Of a stretch of 64,000 nucleotides of DNA, positions 1 through 10,600 are shown piece after piece. The notes beneath the pieces are model-generated. The model made no database searches, was not told where the DNA came from, and saw nothing but the letters and a program-made list of their open reading frames with translations. This DNA is from Avibacterium sp. 20-132 (GTDB lineage Bacteria > Pseudomonadota > Gammaproteobacteria > Enterobacterales > Pasteurellaceae), in assembly GCF_023611925.1 (NCBI RefSeq), contig NZ_CP091456.1:434001-498000 (forward strand). The letters run 5' to 3'. The position numbers were made by a program, and so were the translations under genes. Each line of letters starts with the position of its first letter. Positions within the stretch are counted from its first letter, which is position 1.

Positions 1-452
1 TCTGCATCACGAGAACGGTGATAAATCGCTTGAGTCACACCAAGCTCAACCCATTGTTTGGCATCTTCAAGTGTCCAGTTACCATAAATCTCAATTTGAA
101 TTTCTTTTTTCACTTTAAGATCTGGATGAGCCTGATTAAATTCATCCGCCACTTTTTTACACGCAGCTTTGGTTGCGGGATGAGCGGCAGCCGAAACCGT
201 TAGCCAATCAGCCCCTGCTTCAAAAGACATTTTTGCTAAAATAGCTCCGCCGTCCGTTGTTTTAAGATCACAAACGAGAATGTGATTAGGATGTAAGGCT
301 CGTAATGTACTAACGGCTTTCATTCCCTCAGCACAAGCGAGAATGGTACCAATTTCAATAATATCCACTAGAGCTTCCGCTTGTTTAGCATCCGCAACAG
401 CTTTTTCTAATGAAAGAGAATCTAATGCGATTTGTAGTAAGGGTTTTGACAT
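1..452 (-). CDS. ulaD: 3-keto-L-gulonate-6-phosphate decarboxylase UlaD (3' part cut by window edge)
   Basis: Translating the reverse strand from ATG at 452 gives MSKPLLQIALDSLSLEKA and an open frame of about 150 residues running off the left edge. It is a TIM-barrel enzyme of the orotidine-monophosphate-decarboxylase suprafamily. The metal/substrate motif is seen as CDLKTTDGG, and the AIYHRSRDA stretch typical of UlaD lies near the edge. UlaD decarboxylates 3-keto-L-gulonate-6-P to L-xylulose-5-P in the cytoplasm, between UlaG and UlaE in ascorbate use. It lies 22 nt after ulaC, in the ulaAB-ulaC-ulaD operon. Only the N-terminal part is visible. Confidence 0.93.
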   Translation of the reverse strand, partial: MSKPLLQIALDSLSLEKAVADAKQAEALVDIIEIGTILACAEGMKAVSTLRALHPNHILVCDLKTTDGGAILAKMSFEAGADWLTVSAAAHPATKAACKKVADEFNQAHPDLKVKKEIQIEIYGNWTLEDAKQWVELGVTQAIYHRSRDA

Positions 453-474
453 AATTTCTTCCTTCTTATAACAG

Positions 475-948
475 TTAATTTGATAATGCTTGATCAATAA
501 CAAGATAGACGTCTTCGGCACTCTGGCATTGAAGTATTTTTTCTAGATCAACGCCCGTTTCACTATTTGGATCATCATCTTCTAACACTTGGGTAATTTC
601 CATAATCCCTTGCATATGCTGATTAGAATCACTGCCTGCTAACGTAATTAATACTTTAATAGGTTCTTCTTCTCCTTCAAATTGCACGGGGGTATCTAAA
701 GTGACTAACGCAAAGGCGGTGCGATTTACGCCATCTTCGGGTCTTGCGTGTGGCATAGCTAGCCCCGGTGATAGAATAATATAAGGTCCCATTTGTTTGA
801 TCATATTGATAATAGAATCATAGTAATGAGGCGTTATTGCACCTGATGCAACAAGCATATCTGTCCCAAGTTTAATCGCCTCTTCCCAATTTTCTACTTT
901 TTGATGTAACTTGATTGAATTATTTTCAATTAATGATTGTTTTAGCAT
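475..948 (-). CDS. ulaC: Ascorbate-specific PTS enzyme IIA, UlaC
   Basis: A 157-residue cytoplasmic PTS IIA protein of the fructose/mannitol-type fold. The motif PGLAMPHARPEDG contains the phospho-accepting histidine (about His67, matching the E. coli UlaC active site). It takes phosphate from HPr and passes it to the IIB domain fused to the C-terminus of the upstream permease. The length is that of the family (about 154). It sits between the fused ulaAB gene and ulaD in the same direction; a hairpin of inverted uptake sequences at 970-999 lies in the 57-nt gap before it. Confidence 0.95.
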   Translation of the reverse strand: MLKQSLIENNSIKLHQKVENWEEAIKLGTDMLVASGAITPHYYDSIINMIKQMGPYIILSPGLAMPHARPEDGVNRTAFALVTLDTPVQFEGEEEPIKVLITLAGSDSNQHMQGIMEITQVLEDDDPNSETGVDLEKILQCQSAEDVYLVIDQALSN

Positions 949-969
949 ATAAAAAACCTCGCGAAATTC

Positions 970-999
970 TTACCGCACTTATTATAGCGTGCGGTAAGA
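970..999 (-). repeat. Inverted uptake-sequence hairpin between ulaAB and ulaC
   Basis: CTTACCGCAC and GTGCGGTAAG form a perfect 10-bp stem with a 10-nt loop. The left arm carries a full uptake word ACCGCACTT; the right arm has GTGCGGT. There is no long T tract, so this is more likely an intercistronic stem (mRNA processing or partial attenuation between the permease and ulaC) than a full terminator. That role is inference. Confidence 0.6.
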
Positions 1000-1005
1000 G
1001 GACTA

Positions 1006-2784
1006 TTACTGATATTTCTTAATTAACGCTTTTAACTCTTCACCGAAGGAATTTGGATTTAACATATTTTGTACCCCAAGCACTGAAACTCGCTCACCAC
1101 CCTGAATTTCATCGGCAAGGTGCTTAGAACACACAATGATATCTACACCATCTAATTTTCCTTTGTAATCAGTTACCGCGCAAGAATCCATAATATTGGC
1201 AATCCCGTGTTTGTCTAAATAGCCTTTAATTTTCATTTTCATCATCATTGATGAACCTTGACCTGAACCACATACCGCCAAAATACGTACTGGATTTTCG
1301 CCCATAGGGCTTTCTGCTTGTACTTCTGCAACTAAATCTTGTGCTACGCTGTCATCATTACCATAGCCGTCCATTTGTTCTAATGTTTTCCCTGCCGCAG
1401 CCGCTGCCGCTTCATCAGCACGTAATTTACGGGAAGCAAAGAACATATAAACCATTGCAAGTGCTAAAATAATGAAGAAGAACCCCGGCACACTGACAAT
1501 CCCTTGTAAAATTGGTGGGAAAAATAATGCCCAGTCAGCCATTCCCATCCAACCATTAAATTCGGCGCCTTGTGTTGCCAGAAGCTGAATCACCCACGCC
1601 GATCCCATTACTTCAATGATCCCCATTGCAAAACAAATTTTCATCACAGCTTTCCAGCCACCAAATTGGTTTGCAAAAACGCCGATTGTGGCATTAGAGA
1701 AAAACATTGGAATAAAACCCGGAATGATTAAGATTGGCGAATTGAACCCAAGTAATAACCCAACTGCGACAAATTGCCCAATTGCCCCCCATATAAAACC
1801 GAATACCATCGCATTTGGAGAAAAGGCATAAATTGCCGCACAGTCAATGGCAAGTACGGAATTAGGAATTAGCCGCTCTGAAATACCTTTGAATGCTTCA
1901 GAAAGCTCTGCAACAAACATTCTTACGCCAGTAACAATAATTTGAATGGCAACCGCAAATTTTAATCCCATTTCTAGAATATACATAAACCAATGGGTTT
2001 TTCCTGCCATCGCTTGCAAATTATCTAATCCAAAAGAAAGCAAGATAATGCCGAAAAATACGGTCATTACTAATGCAGTTGCAGAAATACTATCGTGGAA
2101 AATATGCAACCATTTTGGTAATTTCATATTATCAACACTGTCATTTTTATCGCCTAATTTGGGCGCTAACTTTGTTGCAACCCAAGAAGCAATTTGTTGT
2201 TGATGTCCAATAGAAAAGCCCGCGCCACCTGTCACCGCTTGCGTCGGTTTATACATAATATTAGAAGAAATTCCCCAATATAATGCCATTAGCACGGAGG
2301 TATAAATCACCGTTTCCCACATTGAAGCACCAATAATCATATAAAATACGGCAACTAACCCCGCCTGCTGAAACATAATATGCCCTGTAAGCATAATTGT
2401 CCGAATACCCGTAAAGCGCCTAAACACCACTAATAAAATGTTTAAAAATAATGCGCCAATAACAGCGTAGCCAACCCAACCATAATTGTCTGCCATTGTT
2501 TGAATGGTGGCTTGCATACTGGTATAGGGATCAATCACCGCGCCTGTCAAATGGTGAAATTTGGATAATCCTGCAATCACAGGCTTAAAGTTTGTCACTA
2601 AGAAACCTGATCCCGCTTGAACGATCATAAATCCAACAATCGTTTTAATTGTTCCTTTAATAATCGTTGTCGTGTCTTTTTTCAGTAAGATATAGCCTAA
2701 ACAGGCGACAATCCCAAGTAAAAAGGGAGCTTTAGATAAAACCTGCGTATTAAAGATCCCAAAATAGTGCATAATTGTTTCCAT
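1006..2784 (-). CDS. ulaA: Fused ascorbate PTS permease, enzyme IIC-IIB (UlaA-UlaB)
   Basis: 592 residues. Residues 1 to about 450 are a polytopic membrane domain of the UlaA/SgaT family, which imports L-ascorbate. A hydrophilic Ala-rich linker (about 452-500) then leads to a IIB domain beginning [12 protein letters not shown], whose Cys505 is the likely phosphorylation site. In E. coli these are separate proteins (UlaA about 465, UlaB about 101 residues); here they are one chain, with ulaC separate. The product imports ascorbate and delivers it as ascorbate-6-P, the substrate of UlaG, whose gene diverges from this one. Start is the ATG at 2784. Confidence 0.95.
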   Translation of the reverse strand: METIMHYFGIFNTQVLSKAPFLLGIVACLGYILLKKDTTTIIKGTIKTIVGFMIVQAGSGFLVTNFKPVIAGLSKFHHLTGAVIDPYTSMQATIQTMADNYGWVGYAVIGALFLNILLVVFRRFTGIRTIMLTGHIMFQQAGLVAVFYMIIGASMWETVIYTSVLMALYWGISSNIMYKPTQAVTGGAGFSIGHQQQIASWVATKLAPKLGDKNDSVDNMKLPKWLHIFHDSISATALVMTVFFGIILLSFGLDNLQAMAGKTHWFMYILEMGLKFAVAIQIIVTGVRMFVAELSEAFKGISERLIPNSVLAIDCAAIYAFSPNAMVFGFIWGAIGQFVAVGLLLGFNSPILIIPGFIPMFFSNATIGVFANQFGGWKAVMKICFAMGIIEVMGSAWVIQLLATQGAEFNGWMGMADWALFFPPILQGIVSVPGFFFIILALAMVYMFFASRKLRADEAAAAAAGKTLEQMDGYGNDDSVAQDLVAEVQAESPMGENPVRILAVCGSGQGSSMMMKMKIKGYLDKHGIANIMDSCAVTDYKGKLDGVDIIVCSKHLADEIQGGERVSVLGVQNMLNPNSFGEELKALIKKYQ

Positions 2785-2888
2785 AATATTTACTACCTCA
2801 GATTGAATTTATCATTGATAATAATGTTCACTTTCAAACAGCAAAAGTAAAATCATCACTATAATACGCAAAAACAATCAAATAAAAA

Positions 2889-3082
2889 GATTATTTTTGA
2901 TTATTTGTGAGTGAGATCACAAATTAAAATTCTTTCCAAATAATCAAACCTCTATTTACATTTAGTAATGAGCCTAGCTAAAATCCCTTTAAATCAAAGC
3001 AAAATATGATATAGATCACAAAACAGACAAAATATCCTTTCATTTATAAAAATGATTTATTATGATTAAAAAGGATTTATTT
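2889..3082. promoter_or_regulatory. Divergent ulaA/ulaG control region: CRP sites and 10-bp direct repeats
   Basis: The 332-nt gap between the divergent genes holds a perfect CRP palindrome, TGTGA-N6-TCACA, at 2906-2921 and a near-match TATGA-N6-TCACA at 3005-3020. Two runs of 10-bp direct repeats flank these: GATTATTTTT/GATTATTTGT at 2889-2908 and TGATTTATTA/TGATTAAAAA/GGATTTATTT at 3053-3082. A possible -10 for ulaG, TATAAA, lies at 3045-3050. In E. coli the equivalent region is repressed by UlaR and activated by CRP, so the repeats are likely UlaR operators; that assignment is inference. Confidence 0.7.
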
Positions 3083-3116
3083 TGACTACTAATTACAAAA
3101 AAGTAAGGAGCAAACA

Positions 3117-4208
3117 ATGCCAAATGTAAATGAAATAACACGAGAAAGTTGGATCCTTTCTACCTTCCCTGAGTGGGGAACTTGGTTAAATGAAGAAATA
3201 GAACAGGAAGTTGTACCCGAAGGAAATTTTGCAATGTGGTGGCTAGGTTGCGTTGGCGTATGGATAAAAACCCCCGGTGGTGCAAATTTATGTATGGATC
3301 TTTGGTGTAGCCGTGGAAAATCCACCAAAAAAGTGAAAGATATGGTACGTGGACACCAAATGGCTAATATGGCAGGCGTTCGTAAATTACAACCTAATTT
3401 ACGTGCAGCACCAATGGTCATTGATCCGTTTGCAATCAATGAAGTAGATTTTATTTTAGCCTCTCACTACCATAGCGACCATATCGACGTAAATGTTGCC
3501 GCTGCCATTGTCAATAATCCTAAACTTGATCACGTAAAATTTGTTGGTCCTTGGCACTGTACCGAATTATGGAAAAAATGGGGAGTTCCTGAAGATCGCC
3601 TCATTACCGTAAAACCGGGTGATGTCGTTAAAATCAAAGACGTAGAAATCCACGCATTAGATTCTTTTGATCGAACCTGTTTAGTTACCCTACCAGTGGA
3701 AGGTGCAGAAGAGCAAGGTGGAGAACTCAAAGGGCTATGCCCAAGCGATGAAGAAATGGGACGTAAAGCGGTCAATTATGTTTTCAAAACCCCCGGCGGA
3801 ACTATCTATCACGGCGCAGATTCCCACTTTTCAATTCAATTTGCAAAACACGGAAAAGAATTTGATATTGATGTTGCATTGAATAATTATGGTGAAAACC
3901 CTGTTGGTATCGCGGATAAAATGACCTCCATTGATCTTCTTAGAATGGCGGAAAGTTTACGTTGTAAAGTCATCATTCCTGTTCATCACGATATTTGGAC
4001 AAATTTTATGGCAAGTACTGATGAAATTATTGCCTTATGGAAAATGCGTAAAGAACGGCTTCAATATAAGTTTCACCCATTCATCTGGGAAGTTGGGGGT
4101 AAATATATTTACCCACGTGATAAAGATCTTATTGAATATCATCATCCACGTGGTTTTGATGATTGCTTTGAACAAGAACCTAATATTCCATTCAAGGCAA
4201 TGCTTTAA
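3117..4208 (+). CDS. ulaG: L-ascorbate-6-phosphate lactonase UlaG
   Basis: 363 residues of the metallo-beta-lactamase fold; E. coli UlaG has about 354. The metal-binding motif is visible as SHYHSDHID, with further candidate ligands in GADSHFS and VHHD. It hydrolyses ascorbate-6-P (made during PTS import) to 3-keto-L-gulonate-6-P, a cytoplasmic, Mn-type lactonase reaction. The ATG at 3117 has TAAGGAG about 7 nt upstream. It diverges from ulaAB and is followed by a terminator-like hairpin, so it is probably transcribed largely alone. Confidence 0.95.
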   Translation: MPNVNEITRESWILSTFPEWGTWLNEEIEQEVVPEGNFAMWWLGCVGVWIKTPGGANLCMDLWCSRGKSTKKVKDMVRGHQMANMAGVRKLQPNLRAAPMVIDPFAINEVDFILASHYHSDHIDVNVAAAIVNNPKLDHVKFVGPWHCTELWKKWGVPEDRLITVKPGDVVKIKDVEIHALDSFDRTCLVTLPVEGAEEQGGELKGLCPSDEEMGRKAVNYVFKTPGGTIYHGADSHFSIQFAKHGKEFDIDVALNNYGENPVGIADKMTSIDLLRMAESLRCKVIIPVHHDIWTNFMASTDEIIALWKMRKERLQYKFHPFIWEVGGKYIYPRDKDLIEYHHPRGFDDCFEQEPNIPFKAML

Positions 4209-4215
4209 TTAATCT

Positions 4216-4248
4216 CAAGGCGAAAGAGAAAATCCCTCTTTTGCCTTG
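4216..4248 (+). terminator. Hairpin after ulaG
   Basis: CAAGGC plus AAAGAG pair with CTCTTT plus GCCTTG (13-bp stem with one G-T pair), 8 nt after the ulaG stop. The following T tract is short (GATTTCCC), so termination may be partial. Confidence 0.6.
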
Positions 4249-4370
4249 ATTTCCCTATGGGCATATTCATCATTCTAAAAAATGTTATTGCTGGTAAATT
4301 ATTTCGGCTTGATCCCTTGCTGTAATTAAATGATAACAAAGAAATTAAAGAAAAATTCGCTCACACAAAA

Positions 4371-4423
4371 TGATTACATCTGATTTAAGATGATTTAAAA
4401 TCATTTACGAATGCGCGTATAAT
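4371..4423 (+). promoter_or_regulatory. ulaR promoter with four 10-bp direct repeats (candidate UlaR operator)
   Basis: Four consecutive 10-mers, TGATTACATC, TGATTTAAGA, TGATTTAAAA and TCATTTACGA, occupy 4371-4410. They sit just before a consensus -10, TATAAT, at 4418-4423, so they cover the -35 region. They share the TGATTTA core with the repeats before ulaG at 3053-3082. Binding here by UlaR would repress ulaR-ulaE-ulaF. The repeats and the -10 are seen; the regulator assignment is inference. Confidence 0.6.
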
Positions 4424-4461
4424 AATTTAATTTACAATGTTGTACTTTTTTAGGGGGAAAA

Positions 4462-5208
4462 ATGAACGAAACTTATCGCCATAAGTTATTGTTGGAACGG
4501 CTAGCCGAAAATCACCTGCTTTCTACCGCAGAAATTATTGATTTATTAAATATTTCACCGGCAACTGCACGCAGAGATATTAATAAATTACATCAACAAG
4601 GAAAATTACGAAAAATTAGAAATGGTGCGGAAGCCTTAACCACCTTTCACTTAACCAGTGAAAAAAGCAGTATCAATCATTTTGACGAGAAACAACGTAT
4701 TGCTCAAGCAGCCGCAAGATTATGCAAAGACAATGAAAGCGTCATTATTACTTGTGGCTCAACAATGCAAATGCTAGGACGCTATTTGTGTGGCAGAAAA
4801 GTACAGATTATTACCAACTATATCCCTTTAGTTAATGATCTTATTAAGCAAAATCATTCAGATCTTGTCATTATGGGAGGACAATATAATCAAGAAAAAG
4901 CCATCACGCTCTCACTTAATCAACAAAATGAAACAAATTATTCCGCAAATATTATGTTTACAAGTGGGCGAGGATTTACCGTTGATGGGCTTTTTAAGAC
5001 AGATATGATTATCGCACATTCGGAGCAGCAACTTTCTTCTAAAGCAGAAAAATATGTTGTGTTATTAGACAGTTCAAAATTAGGTAAACAAGTAGGAATG
5101 CTATTTACCCAATTAGAAAATATTGATCTCCTTATTACAGGGAAAGAAGCCGATCCCCAAGTCATTGAGCAACTTACCGCAAGAGGGCTTGAAGTACGTC
5201 TAGTATAA
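4462..5208 (+). CDS. ulaR: Ascorbate regulon repressor UlaR (DeoR family)
   Basis: 248 residues (E. coli UlaR about 251). The N-terminus carries a DeoR helix-turn-helix, with LLSTAEIIDLLNISPATARR at about 18-37. The C-terminal half is the sugar-phosphate-sensing domain typical of DeoR proteins (SVIITCGSTMQMLGRYL, then VLLDSSKLGKQ). E. coli UlaR responds to ascorbate-6-P. SD GGGGG lies at about 4453-4457. It is separated by 38 nt from ulaE; a USS (5207-5215) overlaps the ulaR stop codon. Confidence 0.93.
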   Translation: MNETYRHKLLLERLAENHLLSTAEIIDLLNISPATARRDINKLHQQGKLRKIRNGAEALTTFHLTSEKSSINHFDEKQRIAQAAARLCKDNESVIITCGSTMQMLGRYLCGRKVQIITNYIPLVNDLIKQNHSDLVIMGGQYNQEKAITLSLNQQNETNYSANIMFTSGRGFTVDGLFKTDMIIAHSEQQLSSKAEKYVVLLDSSKLGKQVGMLFTQLENIDLLITGKEADPQVIEQLTARGLEVRLV

Positions 5209-5246
5209 GTGCGGTAAAAATTACGTAACTTTTTTAGGACGAAACA

Positions 5247-6107
5247 ATGAGAAAACACAAACTCGGCATTTATGAAAAAGCCCTACCCAAAAACATCAGC
5301 TGGCAAGATAGACTTTCCATCACCAAAGCCTGTGGCTTTGATTTTGTCGAAATCTCCATTGATGAAACAGATGAACGATTGAGCCGATTAGATTGGAGCA
5401 AGACACAACGCCTTGAACTGGTGCAAGCCATTATCAATACGGGCGTCACCATTCCCTCAATGTGCCTTTCTGCCCATCGCCGCTTTCCTTTTGGCAGTCA
5501 CGACGAAACGCTTCGCCAAAAAGCCTATGAGATTATGGAAAAAGCTATTCAGTTGGCGGTAGATGTGGGTATCCGCACCATTCAATTAGCGGGTTATGAT
5601 GTGTATTACGAAGAACAAGACGAAAGTACGTTAGCACGCTTTCAACAAGGAATGGAATGGGCGGTTGAGTTAGCGGCAAGCAATCAAGTCACACTTGCAA
5701 TGGAAATTATGGATACCCCCTTTATGAGTTCCATTACCCGCTGGAAAAAATGGGATAACCTCATTCGCTCCCCTTGGTTTACTGTCTATCCTGACCTCGG
5801 CAATCTTTCTGCGTGGAATGATAATGTGGTCGAAGAATTACAATTAGGCATCGAAAAAATTTCCGCGATTCATTTGAAAGACACCTATAAAGTTACCGAA
5901 ACCTGCAAAGGACAGTTCCGCGATGTCCCCTTTGGCAAAGGCTGCGTAGATTTTGTTACCTGCTTTAAAACCCTTGCCGAGCTAAATTATCGCGGGGCGT
6001 TTCTCATTGAAATGTGGACAGAAAAAGCCGATGAACCGATTGAAGAAATCATCAACGCACGCCGTTTTATTGAACAACAAATGCAACAAGGAGGATTCCA
6101 ATGCTAG
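5247..6107 (+). CDS. ulaE: L-xylulose-5-phosphate 3-epimerase UlaE
   Basis: 286 residues, the family length (E. coli UlaE 284). It is a TIM-barrel epimerase of the xylose-isomerase-like/UlaE-SgaE family. Features seen include the N-terminal [14 protein letters not shown], the metal-site glutamate region LAMEIMD, and the C-terminal GAFLIEMW. It converts L-xylulose-5-P to L-ribulose-5-P, which UlaF then acts on. SD AGGA precedes the ATG. Its stop codon overlaps the ulaF start by 7 nt, pointing to translational coupling. Confidence 0.95.
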   Translation: MRKHKLGIYEKALPKNISWQDRLSITKACGFDFVEISIDETDERLSRLDWSKTQRLELVQAIINTGVTIPSMCLSAHRRFPFGSHDETLRQKAYEIMEKAIQLAVDVGIRTIQLAGYDVYYEEQDESTLARFQQGMEWAVELAASNQVTLAMEIMDTPFMSSITRWKKWDNLIRSPWFTVYPDLGNLSAWNDNVVEELQLGIEKISAIHLKDTYKVTETCKGQFRDVPFGKGCVDFVTCFKTLAELNYRGAFLIEMWTEKADEPIEEIINARRFIEQQMQQGGFQC

Positions 6108-6796
6108 CCGAATTACGCGAAAAAGTGTTACACGCCAATCTCGCCCTACCAAAACATCATTTGGTCACCTTTACGTGGGGAAATGTCAGCGAAATAGACC
6201 GCACTTCAGGGCTGCTCGCCATTAAGCCATCAGGGGTGGACTATGACAAGATGACGGCAGAGGATATTGTGATTGTCGATATGCATACAGGGGAACGCGT
6301 GTGGGGAAATAAAAAACCGTCTTCAGATACCCCAACCCATCTTGCTCTGTATCGTCAATTTCCTGACATTGGCGGGATTGTGCATACCCACTCACGGCAC
6401 GCCACCATTTGGGCGCAAGCTGGATTAGATTTAATTGCCGCCGGCACAACCCACGCGGATTATTTTTATGGCAGCATTCCTTGTACGCGAAAAATGACTG
6501 ACGAAGAAATTAACGGGAATTACGAGCTTGAAACCGGCAATGTGATTGTAGAAACCTTCCGCCAACGCAAGATTAATGCGAAAGAGGTGCCAGCCGTATT
6601 AGTCCATTCACACGGACCTTTTGCGTGGGGAAGCGATGCGGAAAATGCGGTGCATAACGCGGTTGTGTTAGAAGAAATTGGCTATATGAATTTATTCAGC
6701 CATCAGTTAAATGCAAATTTAACCTCAATGCAACCCGTGTTATTGGATAAACATTATTTGCGTAAACACGGCAAAAATGCGTATTATGGGCAGTAG
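6101..6796 (+). CDS. ulaF: L-ribulose-5-phosphate 4-epimerase UlaF
   Basis: 231 residues of the class II aldolase/AraD family (usual length 228-231). Zinc-binding histidines are visible in HTHSRHAT and in [24 protein letters not shown] is the conserved AraD/UlaF stretch. It epimerises L-ribulose-5-P to D-xylulose-5-P, joining ascorbate use to the pentose phosphate pathway. It overlaps ulaE. AGGAGG at about 6090-6095 is its SD, lying within the end of ulaE. Context rather than sequence separates UlaF from its paralogues AraD and SgbE. Confidence 0.94.
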   Translation: MLAELREKVLHANLALPKHHLVTFTWGNVSEIDRTSGLLAIKPSGVDYDKMTAEDIVIVDMHTGERVWGNKKPSSDTPTHLALYRQFPDIGGIVHTHSRHATIWAQAGLDLIAAGTTHADYFYGSIPCTRKMTDEEINGNYELETGNVIVETFRQRKINAKEVPAVLVHSHGPFAWGSDAENAVHNAVVLEEIGYMNLFSHQLNANLTSMQPVLLDKHYLRKHGKNAYYGQ

Positions 6797-6823
6797 TTAT
6801 TTATATGTCTAAAGGATAAAAAA

Positions 6824-7642
6824 ATGGATTATAAACTCGTCGCCTTCGATCTCGATGGCACATTATTAAATTCTCAAGGTCAAATTTTAACGCAAAATAA
6901 AGACGCGATAAAAAAACTGCAGCAGCAAGGCATTAAAATATTACTGGTAACAGGGCGGCATCATACGGCAGTCATTCCATATTATATGGAACTGGGTTTA
7001 ACCACGCCAATTATTTGTTGCAATGGTACCTATGTTTATGATGTACAAAATGATGAGGTGTTAGCGGCCAATCCGCTTTCACAACAGCAAGCACAACAAA
7101 TTTATGATACGGCTGCCAAACATCATTGTCATTTGTTAATGTATTCGCGCAATGCTATGAATTATGCCGAGCTAAATCCCCATATGGAAAAATTTCTTAA
7201 ATGGGTCGCAAGTTGTCCTGAGAGTGTACGTCCTTTGGTACGAAAAGTAGAAAGCATTCAAACCGTAATCGATCACGATAAACCAATCTGGAAATGCGTG
7301 ATTAGCGCACAAAATAAAGAAATTATGAACCAAGTCGTGGCAGAGTTGCCTATTGAACAATTTAGTTGTGAATGGTCTTGGGTCGATCGTGTAGATATTG
7401 CCAACGCTAGTAATACTAAAGGAGCAAGATTATTAGAGGTCTTAAAGCAGTGGAATATTGCACCACAGCAAGTGATTGCTTTCGGCGATAACCACAATGA
7501 CACCAGTATGCTCACCGCAGTAGGACTGGGAGTGGCAATGGGGAATGCGGAAGAAGAAGTAAAACGTCAAGCCAAGCTCACTACCACAAGTAATGATGAA
7601 CCGGGCATTGCACAAGTATTAGCCGAATATTTCAAACACTAA
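6824..7642 (+). CDS. ybhA: HAD-superfamily Cof-type phosphatase, YbhA-like
   Basis: 272 residues, the same length as E. coli YbhA, a phosphatase active on pyridoxal-phosphate and sugar phosphates in vitro. HAD motif I is FDLDGTLLNS, motif II is in VTGRHHTAV, and motif IV is FGDNHNDTSML. Shared YbhA signatures are TPIICCNGTY and CEWSWVDRVDIA. It is 27 nt after ulaF and followed by a strong terminator, so it is the last gene of the ulaREF transcript; its substrate may be a sugar phosphate in this setting (inference). Confidence 0.85.
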   Translation: MDYKLVAFDLDGTLLNSQGQILTQNKDAIKKLQQQGIKILLVTGRHHTAVIPYYMELGLTTPIICCNGTYVYDVQNDEVLAANPLSQQQAQQIYDTAAKHHCHLLMYSRNAMNYAELNPHMEKFLKWVASCPESVRPLVRKVESIQTVIDHDKPIWKCVISAQNKEIMNQVVAELPIEQFSCEWSWVDRVDIANASNTKGARLLEVLKQWNIAPQQVIAFGDNHNDTSMLTAVGLGVAMGNAEEEVKRQAKLTTTSNDEPGIAQVLAEYFKH

Positions 7643-7646
7643 AACA

Positions 7647-7679
7647 AAACCGCTGATCCTCCTCAGCGGTTTCCTTTTA
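7647..7679. terminator. Bidirectional terminator between ybhA and recC
   Basis: AAACCGCTGA and TCAGCGGTTT form a perfect 10-bp stem with a 6-nt loop. Rightwards it is followed by CCTTTT and leftwards by TTTTGTTTT, so it can serve the convergent ybhA and comNOPQ-recC transcripts. Confidence 0.85.
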
Positions 7680-10600
7680 TTCACAGCTTGCTAGCATTAA
7701 CTCAAACCAATCTTGCATTGTATGACTCATTGCAGTCAAATCCAGTTGTGTTAATTCTTGCTCACTTAGCACCCGTTGCCAGTATTTATCTTCTTTCGCA
7801 TTGTGATAATCATTGCCATAAATACTTTCACGCAATATGGCAAAACACTTTTGTTGAATTGTTTCGGCATCATTTTTGCCTTTTTCATTATTTAGCGCAT
7901 TAAAATATTTCTCCAGATTTTCCGTTAGCACTAAGCAAGGGGATTGCTGAGCTTGAACATAAGCCTCAAGGTAGCATTGTAATTGGGTAAGTGCGGTACT
8001 TTTTGGCAAAATTTTAAACCGCACTTGCGCATTTTTAGCATAGCTATGAGAGGGTGCTACATTTTCTTGCGTAGCACATTGCAGTAAATAATAGATCCAA
8101 TTTTCAATCAGATCTTTATCACGGATTTTCCCTCCTACCCGCCAAGTAACGCGTTCCATTGTGCCGTTAGCAAGGGGATAAAGCTGATTTATCACTCCCG
8201 TTAAACGCAGGGTTTGAGTTGGCAAGGCGAAATCCAATTCTGCCACCACACTTTGACTTTCTTGCTTTAAATATGCTGCGACGTCTTTTTTCAGACCAAG
8301 AATCGCTTGGCTAAGTTGTTGTGCTTCCACTTGGGCAAAACCACCTCTTGGCATTCCCCCTTTAATTTGTAACTTATGGAAAAACTGGCTAAACTCATCA
8401 TCGTTCAGATACAGCAATTGCTGATTAATGGTGTAGCGTTCCAAATTATCGAAATCAAAATTTTCTGTATCCTTTAATGCGTTTTCTTCATTTTTCAAAT
8501 AAATACCTAAAATCTGTTCCAAGAAAAATTTTATCGGGTGCTGAACAAAAGCAATAAGTTGGCTTAATTCAACGTTCTGCACAAGATGCCCATTATTCAA
8601 TGGCTGAATAAAACCTTGCTCTTGCGATGTGATTTTGTTCACTAATGGCAACCATTTATGCGCAAAAGTGCGGTGCTTTTTAGTGAAATTTTTCTCGCTA
8701 AAAGCAGTCATTGGATGGTGAATCACCAATTTTTTACGCCAATATTCATTTGGGTCTGCACACGCATCCTCCTCAGGCAAAGGCAAGTTTTCTGCCACAT
8801 AATCGAGTAATTGATTAACAAGCACGGAAGGTTCTTTTGGTGCATCATCAATCATTGAATGCCCGACATAGCTAAGATAGAAATAATCCTGTGCGGAAAC
8901 CAATGCTTCAAGGAAAAGATAACGATCATCATCCCGCTTGAAACGATCCCCCTTTTGTTGATGATATTGCATTAGATCAAAGCTATTTGGCGTAGTTTGC
9001 CGTGGATATTCCCCTTCATTCATTCCAAGCAAACACACTACACGAAATGGAATGGAGCGCATTGGCAATAAGGTGCAGAAATTCATTTTTCCTGCTAAAA
9101 AACGTAAATTATGTGGATTTTCTTGCAAATAGTGGCTCATCACCTCAGCGACAACTTCTGCACTAAGTAATTGATTAAATTGCACATTGATTAAGGGTTC
9201 CACAAAAGTTTCAATACAATCTTTGAGATACCATTGGGTTTCTTGGCTCGTTTCGTCAAATTGGAAAAACATTTCAACAAGCTGGAATAAGGCTTGCTGC
9301 CATTGCTCAACGGAATGCTCGCCACAAAGTGTACGATACCATTGGTAAAGTTGCTCGATAAATTCTGCCAAATAGGCGGCCAATTGCCCTTTTAGACCAT
9401 AGCTATTATCAAAACCAAGGCTGTCTTGCCAAATGCCGTTTTCTTCTCGCATTGCGTAGCCCAACAGCATTCGTTCAAGCCCAGCTTTCCACGCATTATA
9501 ATTTTCTTGTACGCCATCCCGATATTTCTCCAAACCAAAACGAATACCAGAATGCACCACCCAGTGATGGATATAAGGCAAGTCTTCCAATTCAATATGG
9601 AAACGTGCGCGAATACTTGGAATATCGAGAAAATCCAACACTTCTTGTGCAGTAAAAAGGCTCTCTTTCAAGTTTAGCAATTTGATAAACGCGGAGACAA
9701 TGACATCATTTTCCGACAATTTATTATCTGAAATCGAAAAGGGAAGATGAGGTTTCCCTTGCTCAAAGACGGCACGAATGTAAGGCGTATATTTATCAAT
9801 ATCCGCCACCATTATGACCACATCTTTTGGTGTAAGCGTTGGATCTTGATTAAATAAGTGCAGTAAATAATCTTGCAATGCCTCCACCTCACGCATTGCG
9901 CTATAACAAGCGTGAATTGAAAAAGAAAGATCTTGTGGTTCAAAATGCAGTGGCGCAATACCTGTCGGGGTAAGCGTTAAAATGCGTTGCTGAATTTGGT
10001 GCAACAATCCCTCTTTCGACAATTCTACATAAGCATTAATTTCGTTACTTTGCAAATCTGTGAGCAAATAAAGAAAATCGCGCCCTTGTTTTCCCCAAGA
10101 AGAAAGTAACGGGTTTCCCACTTGCAACAATTCTTGTTCGGCGGTGTATTCGTGCTGTTTTTGTTCTAGCTGGGCAATTTGCTGATGAGAAAATAATGGG
10201 CTAACCTGTTGGCTTTGGTGATCAATGCGAGATCGCTGTTGTAATTTTCGCCAATATTGGCTATCCACAATATCTCCCCAATACTCACGACAAGGATTAG
10301 TGAAGAATAAATGCACATCACAAAATGCACTAATGCCGTTAAGAATTTCTAGGTACACTTTTGGCAACGCTGAGATCCCAAAAACAAAAATGCGTTTAGG
10401 CAGTTTCACAGGCATTTTCTGTTGCAATAGCTGGAGAAATTGTTGGTGTAAATGCGCTCGGTGCCAGACGTCTTCATTGCCATTTTGCTGTTGAATTTCC
10501 GCCACTAAAGCACGCCATAAAATGCCTTGCCATTCGATATGCTGTGCAATTTGAGTCACCAACTGGGGTTTATCTGTACTTTTCTGCGTAGCAATTTGTT

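Noticed and set aside
3931..4212. 93-codon forward ORF inside ulaG in another frame
   Set aside because: A shadow of ulaG, with no SD and no recognisable domain.
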